From the NCBI GenBank assembly GCA_029237695.1, contig CM055272.1, positions 29,770,791 through 29,834,790 of the forward strand: a stretch of DNA of 64,000 nucleotides. Direction: 5' to 3'. This DNA comes from Conchocele bisecta. Its lineage: Eukaryota; Mollusca; Bivalvia; Lucinida; Thyasiridae. The position numbers were made by a program, and so were the translations under genes. Below, one piece after another: positions 54,717 to 64,000 of the stretch. Numbering within the stretch: position 1 is the stretch's first letter; the number at the start of each line of letters is the position of its first letter. The notes beneath the pieces were generated by a model. The model made no database searches. It was not told the origin of the DNA and worked only from the letters and a program-made list of their open reading frames with translations.

Positions 54717-54784
54717 AATAGAACCTCTCTAAACCGGACACCCTGGGAGATCCCCAGGGTGTCCGGTTTAGAGAAGTTCCACTG
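54717..54784. mobile_element. pogo-type MITE F5 (short)
   Basis: GAACCTCTCTAAACCGGACA is inverted as TGTCCGGTTTAGAGAAGTTC around CCCTGGGAGATCCCCAGGG. The longer form may extend to a GGGGTTCGACTGTA end near 55000. Confidence 0.8.
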
Positions 54785-54899
54785 TAAAACAGACGGACAA
54801 CTAATCCAAGACACACGTGGATGATTTGCGATCACTAACAGACATACTCACCGGGGATAAAGGACAATGAATCCGGCTACAATTAAGTAGAACTAATTT

Positions 54900-55000
54900 T
54901 TATTTATGTCAGTTTATTTGTTCAGTTTATTTGTTCAGTTTATTTGTGTCAGTTTATTTGTTCAGTTTATTTGTGTCAGTTTATTTGTGGGGTTCGACTG
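54900..55000 (+). repeat. TTCAGTTTATTTG short tandem repeat
   Basis: CAGTTTATTTGT is repeated about six times with T or GT joints. Confidence 0.9.
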
Positions 55001-55159
55001 TATAGCTGAACATGACCCATTATTTATATTTGCACTTTATGCACTTTTGTTTGCTAAATCCTGAACAATGGATGACTCACGAGTAATCAATAATGGGCGC
55101 ATTTCACTAGACTACGACAGGCTGCGTCGGTGTCGGTTAGCCACCATCCGACAGCATCC

Positions 55160-55660
55160 GACAGGAACGTAGATTGACCGAATATCAACCAAACACTGGC
55201 CGAAGGGTGACGTCGAGAAACACCAACTGACGCAGAGTGACCGAGAGAACATTTTCTGACCCCGGCAAATTTTGAGCATGCATAAAAATCGGCTGCGACA
55301 GGCCAAGATAGCATTTTGACCGAGTACTAACCCTCATCAACCGAATTGCATCGCAAGGTGAAGTAAGTCTAACCGAATAGCAACCCCCATCGACGTAACA
55401 CAAACCCTGAGAAACCCTGCCTGTCCGAGTGTTTTATCAGACTCGGTCAACAGTGCGTTTCTCTGCGTTGGTGTTACGTCACAGTCGATTGCTCTGCGTC
55501 GACATTCGGTCACATTCAGTCAGCCAACAATGTCAGGGACAGTCATGCACTGCCTGACGGGGTTAGACATGGGTCGCCATTCGGTCATGCTGCGTCAGCC
55601 TGCGCCAGTGTTACGTCAATATTCGGTCAGCTTGGGTTGTAGTTTGGTCAATGTCGGTTG
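55160..55660. promoter_or_regulatory. Left subterminal motif cluster of the Harbinger element
   Basis: TTGACCGAATAT, TTTTGACCGAGTA, AACCGAATTGC, TAACCGAATAGC, ACTCGGTCAAC, CATTCGGTCAC, CATTCGGTCATG and TATTCGGTCAG occur in both orientations, together with several GTTACGTCA words. Such clusters bind transposase or the Myb-like partner in this superfamily; the binding role here is inference. Confidence 0.7.
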
Positions 55661-55661
55661 C

Positions 55662-55669
55662 TATAAATA
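55662..55669 (+). promoter_or_regulatory. TATA box of Harbinger ORF1
   Basis: TATAAATA lies 52 nt before the ATG at 55721, so a transcript start about 25-30 nt downstream of it would give a short 5' UTR. Confidence 0.65.
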
Positions 55670-55720
55670 CGGGTGCGCCACACACGGTTGGTTAGTGATA
55701 CATTTGTTTTCCACAGCATC

Positions 55721-56428
55721 ATGCCACCAAAGAAACCAAGAAAAACGTTGATCCAGGCAATAAAGAAGACGAAGGGCAAAGCCGTGATGCAGCCCGGAGA
55801 CACTCCAACAGGAGACGACGAGCACCAGATAGAGGTCCAGCCAGTTGTTGAAGGTGTGGGCCAGGTGATAACCATCGTGGAGCGAGGGGAGCATCCAAGA
55901 GGTCGTGGTCGTGGTGTAGGGAGCAGAGGGTGTGGACGTGGACGTGGACGTGGACGTGGCGATAAAGATATTGTAGCCGAGGCCATGGAGGAGGCAGACG
56001 TTGGTGCTGAGAAGGAGGACGAGTATATTAATGGTGGTACTTCTTCAGAAGATGACACGGAGTTTCCAGCCCAGAAGAAAAAGAAGACCGCAGAGGTGGT
56101 GCTCACTCCCGAACAAGAGCAAGCCGTCTGTGACTGGCTCCGAGAGTTCCCACAAGTCTGGAACACGCGCCATGAAAGCTACAGGAAGACACCTGAGAAG
56201 GACCTCTTGTGGGAAGAGGAGGGCCAGAAGATGGTGTTGACGGGCAGCCATCTCAAACAACGGTACAGGAGCACTAGGTCCAAGTTTGGTCATGTCAAGA
56301 CCAAGAAGGGCAAGTCCGGATCTGGTGCCCAACCAGCCCTGACCTTCCGGGAGGAGACTGTATGGCAGCTATTCCAGTTTCTGGGGGACTTCGTCAAGGA
56401 GAAGGCCAATCGGGAGCCAGTTGCCAGT
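55721..56428 (+). CDS. Harbinger MADF/Myb-like DNA-binding protein, exon 1
   Basis: This encodes residues 1-236 of a 505-aa partner protein. Harbinger elements need such a protein to bring the transposase to the nucleus and the element ends. The start at 55721 (CAGCATCATGCC) follows the TATA box; the upstream in-frame codons have no ATG. It opens with a basic MPPKKPRKT stretch, then an RG-repeat at residues 60-80 (GRGRGRGRG) and an acidic run with a KKKKK nuclear-localisation-like cluster (119-122). A MADF/trihelix-like domain spans about 128-230 (EQEQAVCDWLREFPQVWNTR; LLWEEEGQKMVLTGSHLKQR; RYRSTRSKFG). The exon ends at AGT|GTATGT, phase 0. Confidence 0.85.
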
Positions 56429-57121
56429 GTATGTATATTAGTTAATTTTGTGTAATTATATGTATATTGCAATCGCGTCCGTCCGTCCGTCCGTCCGTCC
56501 GTCCGTCCGTCCGTCCGTCCGTCCGTCCTTCCTTCCTTCCGTCCGTCCGTCCGTCCGTCCGTCCGTCCGTCCTCCGTCCCGTCCGTCCGTCCGTCCGACC
56601 GTCCGTCCTCCGTCCGTCCGTCCGTTCCACCTCCCCGTCCGCCTCCTCCTACCGTCCGTCTCCCCCGTCCGTTGCCCGTCCGTCGTACCGTCCGTCCGTC
56701 CGTCCGTCCGTCCGTCATAACAACTTTGTGATGCTAACTCCTCATTCGTTAATAGGGTTAGAAAGATTTTATTTGGCAGGATTACTCCTTACAGTGAAAG
56801 CATGAGCTTTGACAAAAAAAATATTATTTTCGACCCCCCCCCCCTCCCCGGGGCTCCCAGGGGAGATAATTGGCAAAAATCATTATTATTTTTATTTTAT
56901 TTTTTTGCGTTACATTGTCCAGCCCTCGGTGCGGGTATATGCGATGTCCCATCGACCACTCTAGTTTATTATTTCTTTATAACATTTCAATTAGCTTGAT
57001 AATGAACACAATTTTGTAAATATTTATTAAATATATAGTAGGCTACATCTGTATTGACTTTCACTGTTTTATTTCACACTTACCTTTCACTTACCATTCT
57101 TTTATATTTTATATTTTTCAG
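56429..57121 (+). other. Intron of Harbinger ORF1 with (TCCG)n microsatellite
   Basis: The intron has a GTATGT donor and a TTTATATTTTTCAG acceptor ending at 57121. A (TCCG/GTCC)n tract spans about 56477-56716 with interruptions; it causes the Ser/Val/Arg/Pro and Asp/Gly/Arg/Thr repeat frames. A C-rich run and AT-rich DNA follow. Confidence 0.9.
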
Positions 57122-57931
57122 CTCCGCAAGAGGATTGATGCCCAGGCACCCGCTCCCACTCCTCTTTCTCGTGATCCCAGTCCAGTCCGTGATAAAGAGC
57201 CAGCCCCCAGGCCTAGAGATGCAGCTCCACCACCACCAGCTGCTGAGGCTCCAGATGCTGCTCCCGTGGACCCCCTGGTTGACCTACATAGACAGGGCAC
57301 TCAGCTGCTGGTCAGCCATCGAGCAGCGCTAGATGCAGTCATTGGGATAAAGGGGCCCCACAAGGACCGGTCTGCATACTGTGACTACCTCAATCAGTGC
57401 GGCCAGCAGCTGAACCAAGATCTGTGGTCGAGCTTCAAGAGAGAGTCATTCAAGTTTATGGAGTCCCTCCTCGAGCAGCAGAGCAACAGACAGAACCCTC
57501 AGCCTCAGTTGCAGCCTGCCCAGCTTGCTAAGCCTGGTCAGCTCCCCTTCAAGCTTCCCCAGCAGCTGTCACACATGCCTCGCACCTCCTACACGAGACC
57601 AGCACCAGCCGAAATCTCCCAGTGGCAGCCTCCCCCACACCGTTGGCCCCAGCCCCAGCAGCTTGCAACCCAGTCTGACGTGTGTGGGTCTCAGGAACCA
57701 GCCTGGATGGCCCGGAACATCCAGGGCTTCATTCATTCGTGCCCACCTCTGGACCAGCAGCCAGACACAGCCAGGCCTTCGTCCTGCCCTAATCCTGAAG
57801 CCAGGTTATCTGACTTATCACTCAGCGGCTTCGGTGGATCCCAGTTTAGCGAGCTCAACACCCATACCTTTCACACGAGTTTACTAGATGACGAAGTGGA
57901 CCTGCAACAGCAGGAAGACACCAGCAAGTAA
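57122..57931 (+). CDS. Harbinger MADF/Myb-like DNA-binding protein, exon 2
   Basis: This encodes residues 237-505 in phase 0 with exon 1, starting LRKRIDAQAPAP. A Pro/Ala-rich linker is followed by a helical region (VDLHRQGTQLLVSHRAALDA, then DYLNQCGQQLNQDLWSSFKR) like the C-terminal oligomerisation segment of MADF/BESS-type proteins. A Gln/Pro-rich tail ends in an acidic DDEVDLQQQED. It stops at TAA 57929-57931. The partner-binding role of the C-terminal part is inference. Confidence 0.83.
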   Translation, partial: LRKRIDAQAPAPTPLSRDPSPVRDKEPAPRPRDAAPPPPAAEAPDAAPVDPLVDLHRQGTQLLVSHRAALDAVIGIKGPHKDRSAYCDYLNQCGQQLNQDLWSSFKRESFKFMESLLEQQSNRQNPQPQLQPAQLAKPGQLPFKLPQQLSHMPRTSYTRPAPAEISQWQPPPHRWPQPQQLATQSDVCGSQEPAWMARNIQGFIHSCPPLDQQPDTARPSSCPNPEARLSDLSLSGFGGSQFSELNTHTFHTSLLDDEVDLQQQEDTSK

Positions 57932-58085
57932 TAGTCAGTCTATGTACACTGCACTTGTCGTAGAGAAAAATGTGGATTTTGGATAGTGTTGCACTTCCAT
58001 GTGTTTATTGTTTTATAATGTTGTATACATAGCGTTGTCTATGATGTGTTGCCCTTGTATGTAGCCCACTCGTGGAGATGGTGAT

Positions 58086-58091
58086 AATAAA
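58086..58091 (+). terminator. Poly(A) signal of Harbinger ORF1
   Basis: AATAAA 155 nt downstream of the ORF1 stop, followed by a T-rich tract. Confidence 0.7.
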
Positions 58092-58131
58092 CAAAACTTT
58101 GTTTTGCAACATTTTTGTTAATTGTTGTTAA

Positions 58132-58442
58132 TAACAACTTACTTAATTTGACAAACATAACAAGAGCGCCGAAGGTCGCAACATACGCCCGTCGAGGCGT
58201 TGTCGGAGTTGGGTTACATATAAATTAAATATTTAGTGCTAGTGAAAAGTGTGAAAAAAATGGCTAAGTTAAAAACGCCGTATTTTCGTAAAAAATTTTT
58301 TTCGGCATGAAAAGGGGAGGTGCACATGTTCATGATGTATATAATGCATGTGTGAAGTTTCAAATGGATTGCTTGGAAACTGTAGGCGGAGTTGATTACG
58401 CAAGGTTGTTACTACAAACAAGGTGAACCTGAGTTAACAGAA
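58132..58442. other. Inter-gene spacer in the Harbinger element
   Basis: AACAAGAGCGCCGAAGGTCG, ATACGCCCGTCGAGGCG and GTTTCAAATGGATTGCTTGG resemble a dispersed mollusc repeat; I cannot name it. It may be an insertion between the two convergent genes. No ORF is seen. Confidence 0.45.
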
Positions 58443-59591
58443 TTATCCTGGGATGAGATTGTGGTCATCGTCTTCCCCATCAAACTGGCCCGGCTGCTCA
58501 CCCGGGTACCGCCTGCGCATCATGTTGTGGAGGATCACACAGCACTTGACGATGAGCTGGACCACCTCTGGAGACTGCTGCATCCTACCAAGGAGTACTC
58601 TAAACCGGTTTGCCATGATGCCAAAGGCATTCTCTACAACCCGACGTCCTCTTGATATGCGGTAATTGTACATTGCCTGTGATCTGGTCATGCCTCGGGT
58701 GGAGTAAGGTTTCATCAAGTTGGTACGGAGTGCGAATGCGTCGTCCGCAAGGAGGAAGTAGGGGGTGTCCTCATCATCAGAAGGCAGTGGATCTTCTGTG
58801 GGGAACCCTATGGTACGGTTGTCCATAGCCTCTTTGAGCTCACTGCCGTTGAAGATCTGGGCATCTGACATGTGACCGGTTCCTCCCACATCACACCACA
58901 GGAACCTGTAGTTGGCATCAACCAGGGACATTAGGACAATGGAGTAAAACCCCTTGTAGTTATAGTAGTAGGAGCCTGACTTGATTGGGCATTTAATGGC
59001 CACATGTTTCCCATCCAGGGCACCCAGAGCATGAGGGACGTTCCACCTCCTCTGGAACTGCAGGGCCACCTCTCTCCATTCATCGGGGGTGACGGGGCAC
59101 TGGACCTCCTCTTCTACAAATTCATCGATGATGGCCTGACAGACATCTTGCAGAAAGCTGGTGATGGTGTGTCTGGACACTCTGAAGTTGTACTGCAAAC
59201 TTGGGTAGTTGTCCCCAGTAGCCAGGTGCCGGAGTACCACAGCCAACTTCAGCCCTGGTTCCAGTGGTCGTCTGAACTTGGTGTCCTTCTTCTGGAGGCG
59301 AGGCGTCAGCCGGTTGAGCAGGAATTGGAACATGTCTGGAGGCATGCGCAGGTAGTTAGTGAACGACTGCACATCATCGTTCCGGAGCTTGACCATTAGG
59401 TTGTGGTACTGGCCAGCTGAGACTCGCTCATCTTCTGTTAACCAGGTCCTCACCCAGAACCGCTTCTTGCTATATCTTCTTCGGGCCCTTTGCATCCTTC
59501 TTTCCTGCAGGACCTCGGCCTGGGCACGGATGTAGGCATGATGCTGAACAATCAGATCAGCCTGGAAAAGCCCTAGTACTTGCTTATCCAT
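58443..59591 (-). CDS. PIF/Harbinger transposase (DDE_Tnp_4), intact
   Basis: This 382-aa nuclease would excise and insert the element at TWA sites. I use the ATG at 59591-59589 (MDKQVLGLFQADLIVQ); in-frame codons further upstream have no ATG. An N-terminal region with an Arg-rich stretch (RRMQRARRRYSKKRFW, 31-46) is followed by a helix-turn-helix (LATGDNYPSLQYNFRVSRHT, 124-142). The catalytic set follows: Asp193 in GALDGKHVAIKCP, Asp283 in LLADDAFALR and Glu320 in RRVVENAFGIMANRF. The D-E spacing of about 36 residues is normal for the family. No stop or frameshift is present. A possible non-coding 5' exon and intron lie at about 59620-59690 (GGTAAGAC donor, TTTCAG acceptor on this strand). 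Confidence 0.95.
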   Translation of the reverse strand: MDKQVLGLFQADLIVQHHAYIRAQAEVLQERRMQRARRRYSKKRFWVRTWLTEDERVSAGQYHNLMVKLRNDDVQSFTNYLRMPPDMFQFLLNRLTPRLQKKDTKFRRPLEPGLKLAVVLRHLATGDNYPSLQYNFRVSRHTITSFLQDVCQAIIDEFVEEEVQCPVTPDEWREVALQFQRRWNVPHALGALDGKHVAIKCPIKSGSYYYNYKGFYSIVLMSLVDANYRFLWCDVGGTGHMSDAQIFNGSELKEAMDNRTIGFPTEDPLPSDDEDTPYFLLADDAFALRTNLMKPYSTRGMTRSQAMYNYRISRGRRVVENAFGIMANRFRVLLGRMQQSPEVVQLIVKCCVILHNMMRRRYPGEQPGQFDGEDDDHNLIPG

Positions 59592-59689
59592 ACTGTCCCT
59601 GGACTGGACTGGACTAGATTGGACCACCCCAGGCCTGAAATCACACTATTTTAAATCAACGAAGATCGCAGCCATTAACATGTCTTACC

Positions 59690-60001
59690 CTCTGTGACCC
59701 TCTGTGACCCTCCATGGCGTAACATCGATGCAAATGCGTCGCACACTAACCCACATCGACGTATGTCTGTCCTATGTGCATCCCAGTGCATCGCAACTCT
59801 GACACTCATCATCGCACCATCAACGCAGCTATTGCCGCACACCGACCGACACCGGCCCATTTTGACCGAATACTGACGTAACTCTGACCGATATAAATCG
59901 TGGATGTGACATTTGTGTTCGAAAATGTTCGAAAATGCTCGAAGAGTTCTGCGACAGCCCAAAATTTACTGACCGACCCTGATTGACACTGACGCAGCGC
60001 A
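59690..60001. promoter_or_regulatory. Right subterminal motifs and transposase promoter region
   Basis: TTTTGACCGAATACTGACGTAA, CTGACCGATATAAATC and ACTGACCGACCCTGATTGAC mirror the left-end cluster. On the - strand GATTTATATCGGTC provides a TATA-like box upstream of the transposase. GTGACCCTCTGTGACCC is a short direct repeat near 59690. Confidence 0.65.
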
Positions 60002-60191
60002 AGTGAAATGGGCGCATAAGTGAGCGAGTGATAGAAACATTCGCGAACAATTATGACGATATTGTATTGATGTGATTGGCCAAATACGTTACACATGATG
60101 GTTCAATTAAAGCCATATTTCCACAATTGAAGTCTCATGTTAAAGGTACATGTCCACTTAGTGCACACACACTTTTCTTTATAGGATTAAA

Positions 60192-60847
60192 TATAGGAAT
60201 GAATGGCTTTTTTGTGGAATTTATCGGGGTATAAACTTGGAAAAGCAACTTTCGCAATTGGCAATAAAAATAAACAATTGGCGATAAAAAATGACGATTT
60301 TCGAAAAAAAAAAAAAGATTTTTTTTTTCGAAAATTTTAATTTTTTATCGCCAATTGTTTATTTTTATCCTATTGGTTATTATAGGAATGAATGGCCTTT
60401 TTGTGGAATTTATCGGGGTATAAACTTCCGTAACCGTGAGGCGCAGTTAAAATAATTATTAAGAATACGGAAAATAAACACATTTTCTTGATGAATTTAT
60501 TTCAAATGCTGAAATTATAAGGAATGAATGGCCTTTTTGTTGAATTTATCGGGGATATAAACTTGGAAAAGTCGCGGGAATACTGGACGAGGCCTTCCGG
60601 ACTTCGTCCAGTATTCCCGCGACTTTTCCAAGTTTATACCCCGATAAATTCCACAAAAAGGCCATTCATTAATATAATAACCAATAGGATAAAAATAAAC
60701 AATTGGCGATAAAAAATTACAATTTTCGAAAAAAAAAAAAAAAAAGTTTATAAAAGTTTTTTTCGAAAATTGTAATTTGTTATGCCAATTGCTTATTTTT
60801 ATCGCCAATTGCGAAAGTGTTTTTTCCAAGTTTATACCCCGATAAAT
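60192..60847. mobile_element. C-family MITE cluster C5 (two nested right modules)
   Basis: AGGAATGAATGGC... ends occur at 60195, 60385, 60520 and, inverted, at 60660. Between them are TTTTCGAAAA-centred A/T palindromes (60300-60330, 60725-60765) flanked by AATTGGCGATAAAA words, as in the hAT-type MITE at 19696. At least one C-type element is inserted into another. Confidence 0.75.
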
Positions 60848-61072
60848 GACGTATCAAGTTGACATACCGTTCAATATGTGCCAACTATCTACCTCATTTA
60901 CCGAAACAATTGTATTTGTTTTCGACTGTAGTGTATGCAAAACCTACTATAATGTAATCCCGGTGTTGGCATGACATCGAGTACAATACATATGGTGGGT
61001 GGCAGGTGGGAGCACGCGATGGGTAATTTAACGATCGGGGTTCATCCTTGCCGGAATCCCGACTGGAGACCA

Positions 61073-61359
61073 GTAGCCTATTTCATCAACATTGCAAAGT
61101 ATACTTTAGTAGCAAAGTATACTTTGAGGGAGAAATTTTCAATTTTGTGATAAATTTATTAATTTTTATTATACTGAATTTATTACATTATCACAGCCAA
61201 ATTGGCTGTGATAATGTAATAAATTCAGTATAATAATTCTGCATACTTTTAATCATGAAATATATGCATTTGCTAGTTCTATATGAAATAATGCATTTCA
61301 GGAAAAATAAATGATTACTCCCTCAAAGTATACTTTGCAATGTTGGTGAAATCGGCTAC
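61073..61359. mobile_element. Foldback MITE B3
   Basis: It runs from GTAGCCTATTTCATCAACAT to GGTGAAATCGGCTAC with a TTATCACAGCCAAATTGGC centre. Confidence 0.9.
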
Positions 61360-61690
61360 TGGTTTGGCCCTCACATACGTCTTTGGCATTTTGTATGGGA
61401 CAGTTGAATCTGGTTATACCCGATATTCGTGATCCTATTTTAGGGGAAGGGGCCAAGTGACTTTGGTGTGGTATGGACCTGGCACCAGGTCAGGTTATTT
61501 CAGGGCTGAATATATTTTTCTCGATTTAAATATTCCGTTCTGATTTTGGAATCGCCCCCCCCCCAACCCCCCCCCACCCCCAATGCAGCAGGTTAAAATG
61601 GGATCGAACCCGTTTGTCCGGCCTTACATGCCCTTAGCTGTTGATAGGCCGTTAAGCACTAATAAACAAACAAACAAACAAACAAAACAC
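61360..61690 (+). mobile_element. SINE-like element with (CAAA)n tail
   Basis: TTTGGCCCTCACATACGT, GACCTGGCACCAGGTCAGG and CGTTAAGCACTAATAAACAA are shared in order with the SINE at 46241. It ends in six CAAA units. A CCCC-rich tract lies at 61556-61580. The 5' promoter part is absent, as in 5'-truncated copies. Confidence 0.7.
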
Positions 61691-61993
61691 GATACATGTT
61701 GCACGGTAAGTTCGTGCTCGCGGTATTTTACGCAATAACTAGATTCAAAGGACGGAGTGGCTTTATTTCGTGACTGACAGTTCCAAGGCGGTAACCTCGT
61801 GTCATAACATATCGTTTCTATCAGGATACCGGTATTTGTACGACAGCATGTACAGTACGAGGGCTGATCCAGAAGTTCGTGGACACCGTCTGTAATTAAT
61901 GAGCACAGCGTTATAGATGGTTAAATATTTTCTCACAAGTTGTATACTTTGGGAAATTACCCGTACAAACAAAGAAAATGATGGAAATGGCAC

Positions 61994-62239
61994 CAGGGGC
62001 CCGTTTCACTAAACTTCGTACGACTAAAATGTTCGTAAGTGAAAATTTCGGATCGTTTGGAAATTTCAATTGATGGATTTACATTTATTGAGCATAGGCT
62101 GCATAAGCAGCCTATGCTCAATAAATGTAAATCCAATAATTGTTTACAAGAAAACAGTGTTAATGTTAAATTTACAGACTATCATAAGTTTGCACTTACG
62201 AACATTTTAGTCGTACGAAGTTTAGTGAAACGGCCCCCA
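61994..62239. mobile_element. Foldback MITE A4
   Basis: It runs from CAGGGGCCCGTTTCACTAAA to TTTAGTGAAACGGCCCCC with a TAGGCTGCATAAGCAGCCTA centre. Confidence 0.9.
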
Positions 62240-62439
62240 GGAGAGGAATTGGTGTGGCGATCTCTAGTTTACAAATGGCATATAAGGTTTTCCGACGGTA
62301 GGGTGTATGCTAGCGACGATGCGACACATAACATGACAAGTTAGTGCTCATCTTTTCCTCAATAACCAGGACAAACGACGTTTTGTGACTGGCCGTTACA
62401 AGGCGGTACACTTCGTGACATAAAATGTCGTTGCTATCT

Positions 62440-62700
62440 GTAGCATTGCAAAGTATACTTATCTAGCAAAGTATACTCTGAGGGAGTAATAATTTATTTT
62501 TCCCGAAATGCATTATTTCATATAGAACTAACGACTGCATATATTTGATGATTAAAGGTATGCAGAATTATTATGGCTGTGATAATATAATACATTCAGT
62601 ATAATAACAATTAATAAATGTATCAACAAATTGAAAATTTCTCCCTCAAAGTATACTTTGCTAGAAAAGTATACTTTGCAATTTTGATGAAATCGGCTAC
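62440..62700. mobile_element. Foldback MITE B4, left end truncated
   Basis: TGTAGCATTGCAAAGTATAC at the left lacks the CTATTTCATCAAC segment. The right end GATGAAATCGGCTAC is intact. Confidence 0.85.
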
Positions 62701-62875
62701 AGGATCCCGATATCAGTGTCATAACTCGTACGATACATATAACAAACAACATCGTTAATTGACGCTCGCATCTATCAAATTCCCATTGTACGAAAGTTCG
62801 AATAATATATGTCCGCCGCCCCAATCCGGGTATAACATTGCTATGTAATATGCAATAACTCACAATATGACAATA

Positions 62876-63286
62876 TCAAGGTGTATGATCACGTGGTACT
62901 AACAACATAACAAGTACTGAAACTTCCAGAATCCACGCGATTGAAAGTACGTATTCTTTTATAGTGTCCTTCTTACGTAACGGATTTTGATGAAATATGG
63001 CGCATCAAACGCGTCTTGTTAAGCTGCATTTGGTTGTCTCCGTATTTTGGCCCAAACTTCTGTCGTTTTTCCGTTTCTTCGCAAAAACGACATAAGTCTG
63101 TGCCGAACTCCCTGAACGACCAACTGCAGCTCATGAAGACGCTTTTGCTGCGCAATATTCCATCAAAATCCGTTTCATATTAAACAAAATATCAAATAAT
63201 ACTTACTTTGGAGTGGGCAAGATTTCAACACTTTCAGCCACTGTTGTTGTTGTTGTTGTTACAACCACGTGACCATGCACCTTGAA
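62876..63286. mobile_element. 400-bp foldback element H2
   Basis: It matches H1 (16561) throughout: TGATCACGTGG and CGGATTTTGATGAAATATGG at the left, CCATCAAAATCCGTTTC and AACCACGTGACCATGCACC at the right. Confidence 0.87.
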
Positions 63287-63556
63287 TATTTACAATCATG
63301 CTATAACAATGCGCCTTGTCTATATGCTCTCACCATCCGACGCCTACATACAACGTTTATCTAATATAGCCAGATAACCACCGGCTGACAAACGGACGGT
63401 CAGCCATTTCAGACCAGTTCCCGTCCGAAACAACTCCAAATCTGCACATACACGTACAAGTATGTTCGTACCAAAGTACTTTCGATGGCGGCAGTATAAT
63501 GGCGAACTTACTGAACGGCGGAGAGTATGCGCAGTCTGGTCTACGCGGACACTAGA

Positions 63557-63605
63557 TGCGCACGCGCAGTTTCCCAGCCAGTAGCTCACGTGATATATGA
63601 CGTCA
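63557..63605. promoter_or_regulatory. Promoter-like cluster: NRF1-, E-box- and CRE-like sites
   Basis: TGCGCACGCGCA (63557-63568) resembles an NRF1 site, TCACGTGA (63586-63593) is a palindromic E-box and TGACGTCA (63598-63605) a full CRE. Local CpG density is higher than around it. No gene is recognised on either side within the window, so the transcript would leave the window or be a missed first exon. Confidence 0.45.
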
Positions 63606-64000
63606 AGCATAGGAATTGCACTTGTTATGTAATAATCTGTTACGGAATCACTGGAAGCATTCTGTATAGCAGCTGGAGTGCACGGGTTTATGATTAAACA
63701 TTGGTGAACAATACGTTTCGCACTTTTAGTTTTAAACCTTCCATATGGGCTTGTTGTGATAAAAATAGGCCAATATATTGAACAAATGTGACGGATCGAA
63801 AGCACATATAGTGTATATTCACCATATTTATAGGTTATTTGATGTGTATGTGGATATATGCACGAGTTCCGCAGCGTACAATATCGTTGCGCGGCGGAAC
63901 GAGTGGCATACATTCACATACAAATCAAATAATTTTGTTATTTATATGTACATAATTCAATGCCTATGCGCTTCAAACAATATACAAAATAAACATAAAA
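63606..64000. other. AT-rich end of window
   Basis: No supportable gene. A 189-codon open frame on the - strand (63344-63913) has no recognisable domain, crosses the promoter-like cluster and has poor coding character. A short inverted repeat lies near 63812-63930 (CACCATATTTATAGGTTATTTGAT-type versus ATCAAATAATTTTG). Confidence 0.4.

Larger units (their letters stand above)
55094..60016. mobile_element. Complete PIF/Harbinger transposon (4.9 kb)
   Basis: The target duplication TAA is present on both sides (55091-55093 and 60017-60019). The terminal inverted repeats TGGGCGCATTTCACT and AGTGAAATGGGCGCA match at 13 of 15 positions. Inside are two convergent genes: a MADF/Myb-like DNA-binding protein (+) and a DDE transposase (-). 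Both are open, with TATA boxes and subterminal repeats. All hallmarks of an autonomous Harbinger element are present, so it may be active or recently active. Confidence 0.93.

Noticed and set aside
56448..56805. Ser/Val/Arg/Pro- and Asp/Gly/Arg/Thr-repeat proteins
   Set aside because: They translate an intronic (TCCG)n microsatellite.
59004..59399. 131-aa frame on the + strand
   Set aside because: Antisense shadow of the Harbinger transposase.
63344..63913. 189-aa open frame on the - strand
   Set aside because: It has no recognisable domain, covers a promoter-like cluster and is compositionally non-coding; kept only as an unexplained open frame.

Overview
The window is nuclear DNA of an invertebrate animal, most likely a marine mollusc (bivalve-like). 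The reasons are spliced genes with GT-AG introns and AATAAA signals, a Polinton/Maverick capsid module, PIF/Harbinger transposons, mollusc-type SINEs with CAAA or TCAC tails, and a very dense load of palindromic MITEs and satellites. Species cannot be fixed from sequence alone. Very little of the 64 kb is host coding sequence.

Layout. 471-6277 is a 167-bp satellite that runs into a 500-N gap (6278-6777). 6780-13860 is part of a Polinton: integrase, small membrane protein, penton/minor capsid, small basic protein, major capsid protein and adenovirus-type protease, all on the + strand. Most of its genes are frameshifted, and a 2.5-kb insertion splits the penton gene; only the protease and the small membrane protein are open throughout. 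14253-14795 holds a perfect hairpin and a Tc1/mariner-type transposase fragment.

15683-28270 carries the one clear host gene, an MFS sugar-transporter-like gene of the NaGLT1/MFSD4 type. Two exons (15683-15931 and 27234-28270) are separated by an 11.3-kb intron packed with at least nine MITE families. Its 5' exon(s) were not found. 28271-33590 is more MITE-rich intergenic DNA. 33591-37091 is a 3.5-kb TIR-bounded composite containing a ~190-bp and a ~149-bp tandem array plus a self-complementary minisatellite.

41256-50129 contains a degraded four-exon HARBI1-like transposase gene. Its introns hold a 2.4-kb minisatellite, a SINE and foldback elements, and one exon is partly duplicated. 55094-60016 is a complete-looking PIF/Harbinger transposon: TAA target-site duplication, 15-bp terminal inverted repeats, a two-exon MADF/Myb-like DNA-binding gene (505 aa) and a convergent intact transposase (382 aa, D-D-E present). 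The right end (60017-64000) is again MITEs and a SINE, then a promoter-like cluster (NRF1-, E-box- and CRE-like sites) near 63557-63605 with no gene visible downstream.

How the parts relate: the Polinton genes would build a virion-like particle (integration, protease, capsid) but are decayed here. The two Harbinger proteins would act together in transposition. Many MITEs are presumably mobilised by transposases elsewhere in the genome (hAT, pogo, piggyBac and Harbinger types), inferred from TIR and TSD signatures. The most unusual signals are TIR elements whose body is an inverted minisatellite, a hairpin core shared by MITEs with different ends, and TCAAGGTCA motifs fixed in two unrelated satellites.
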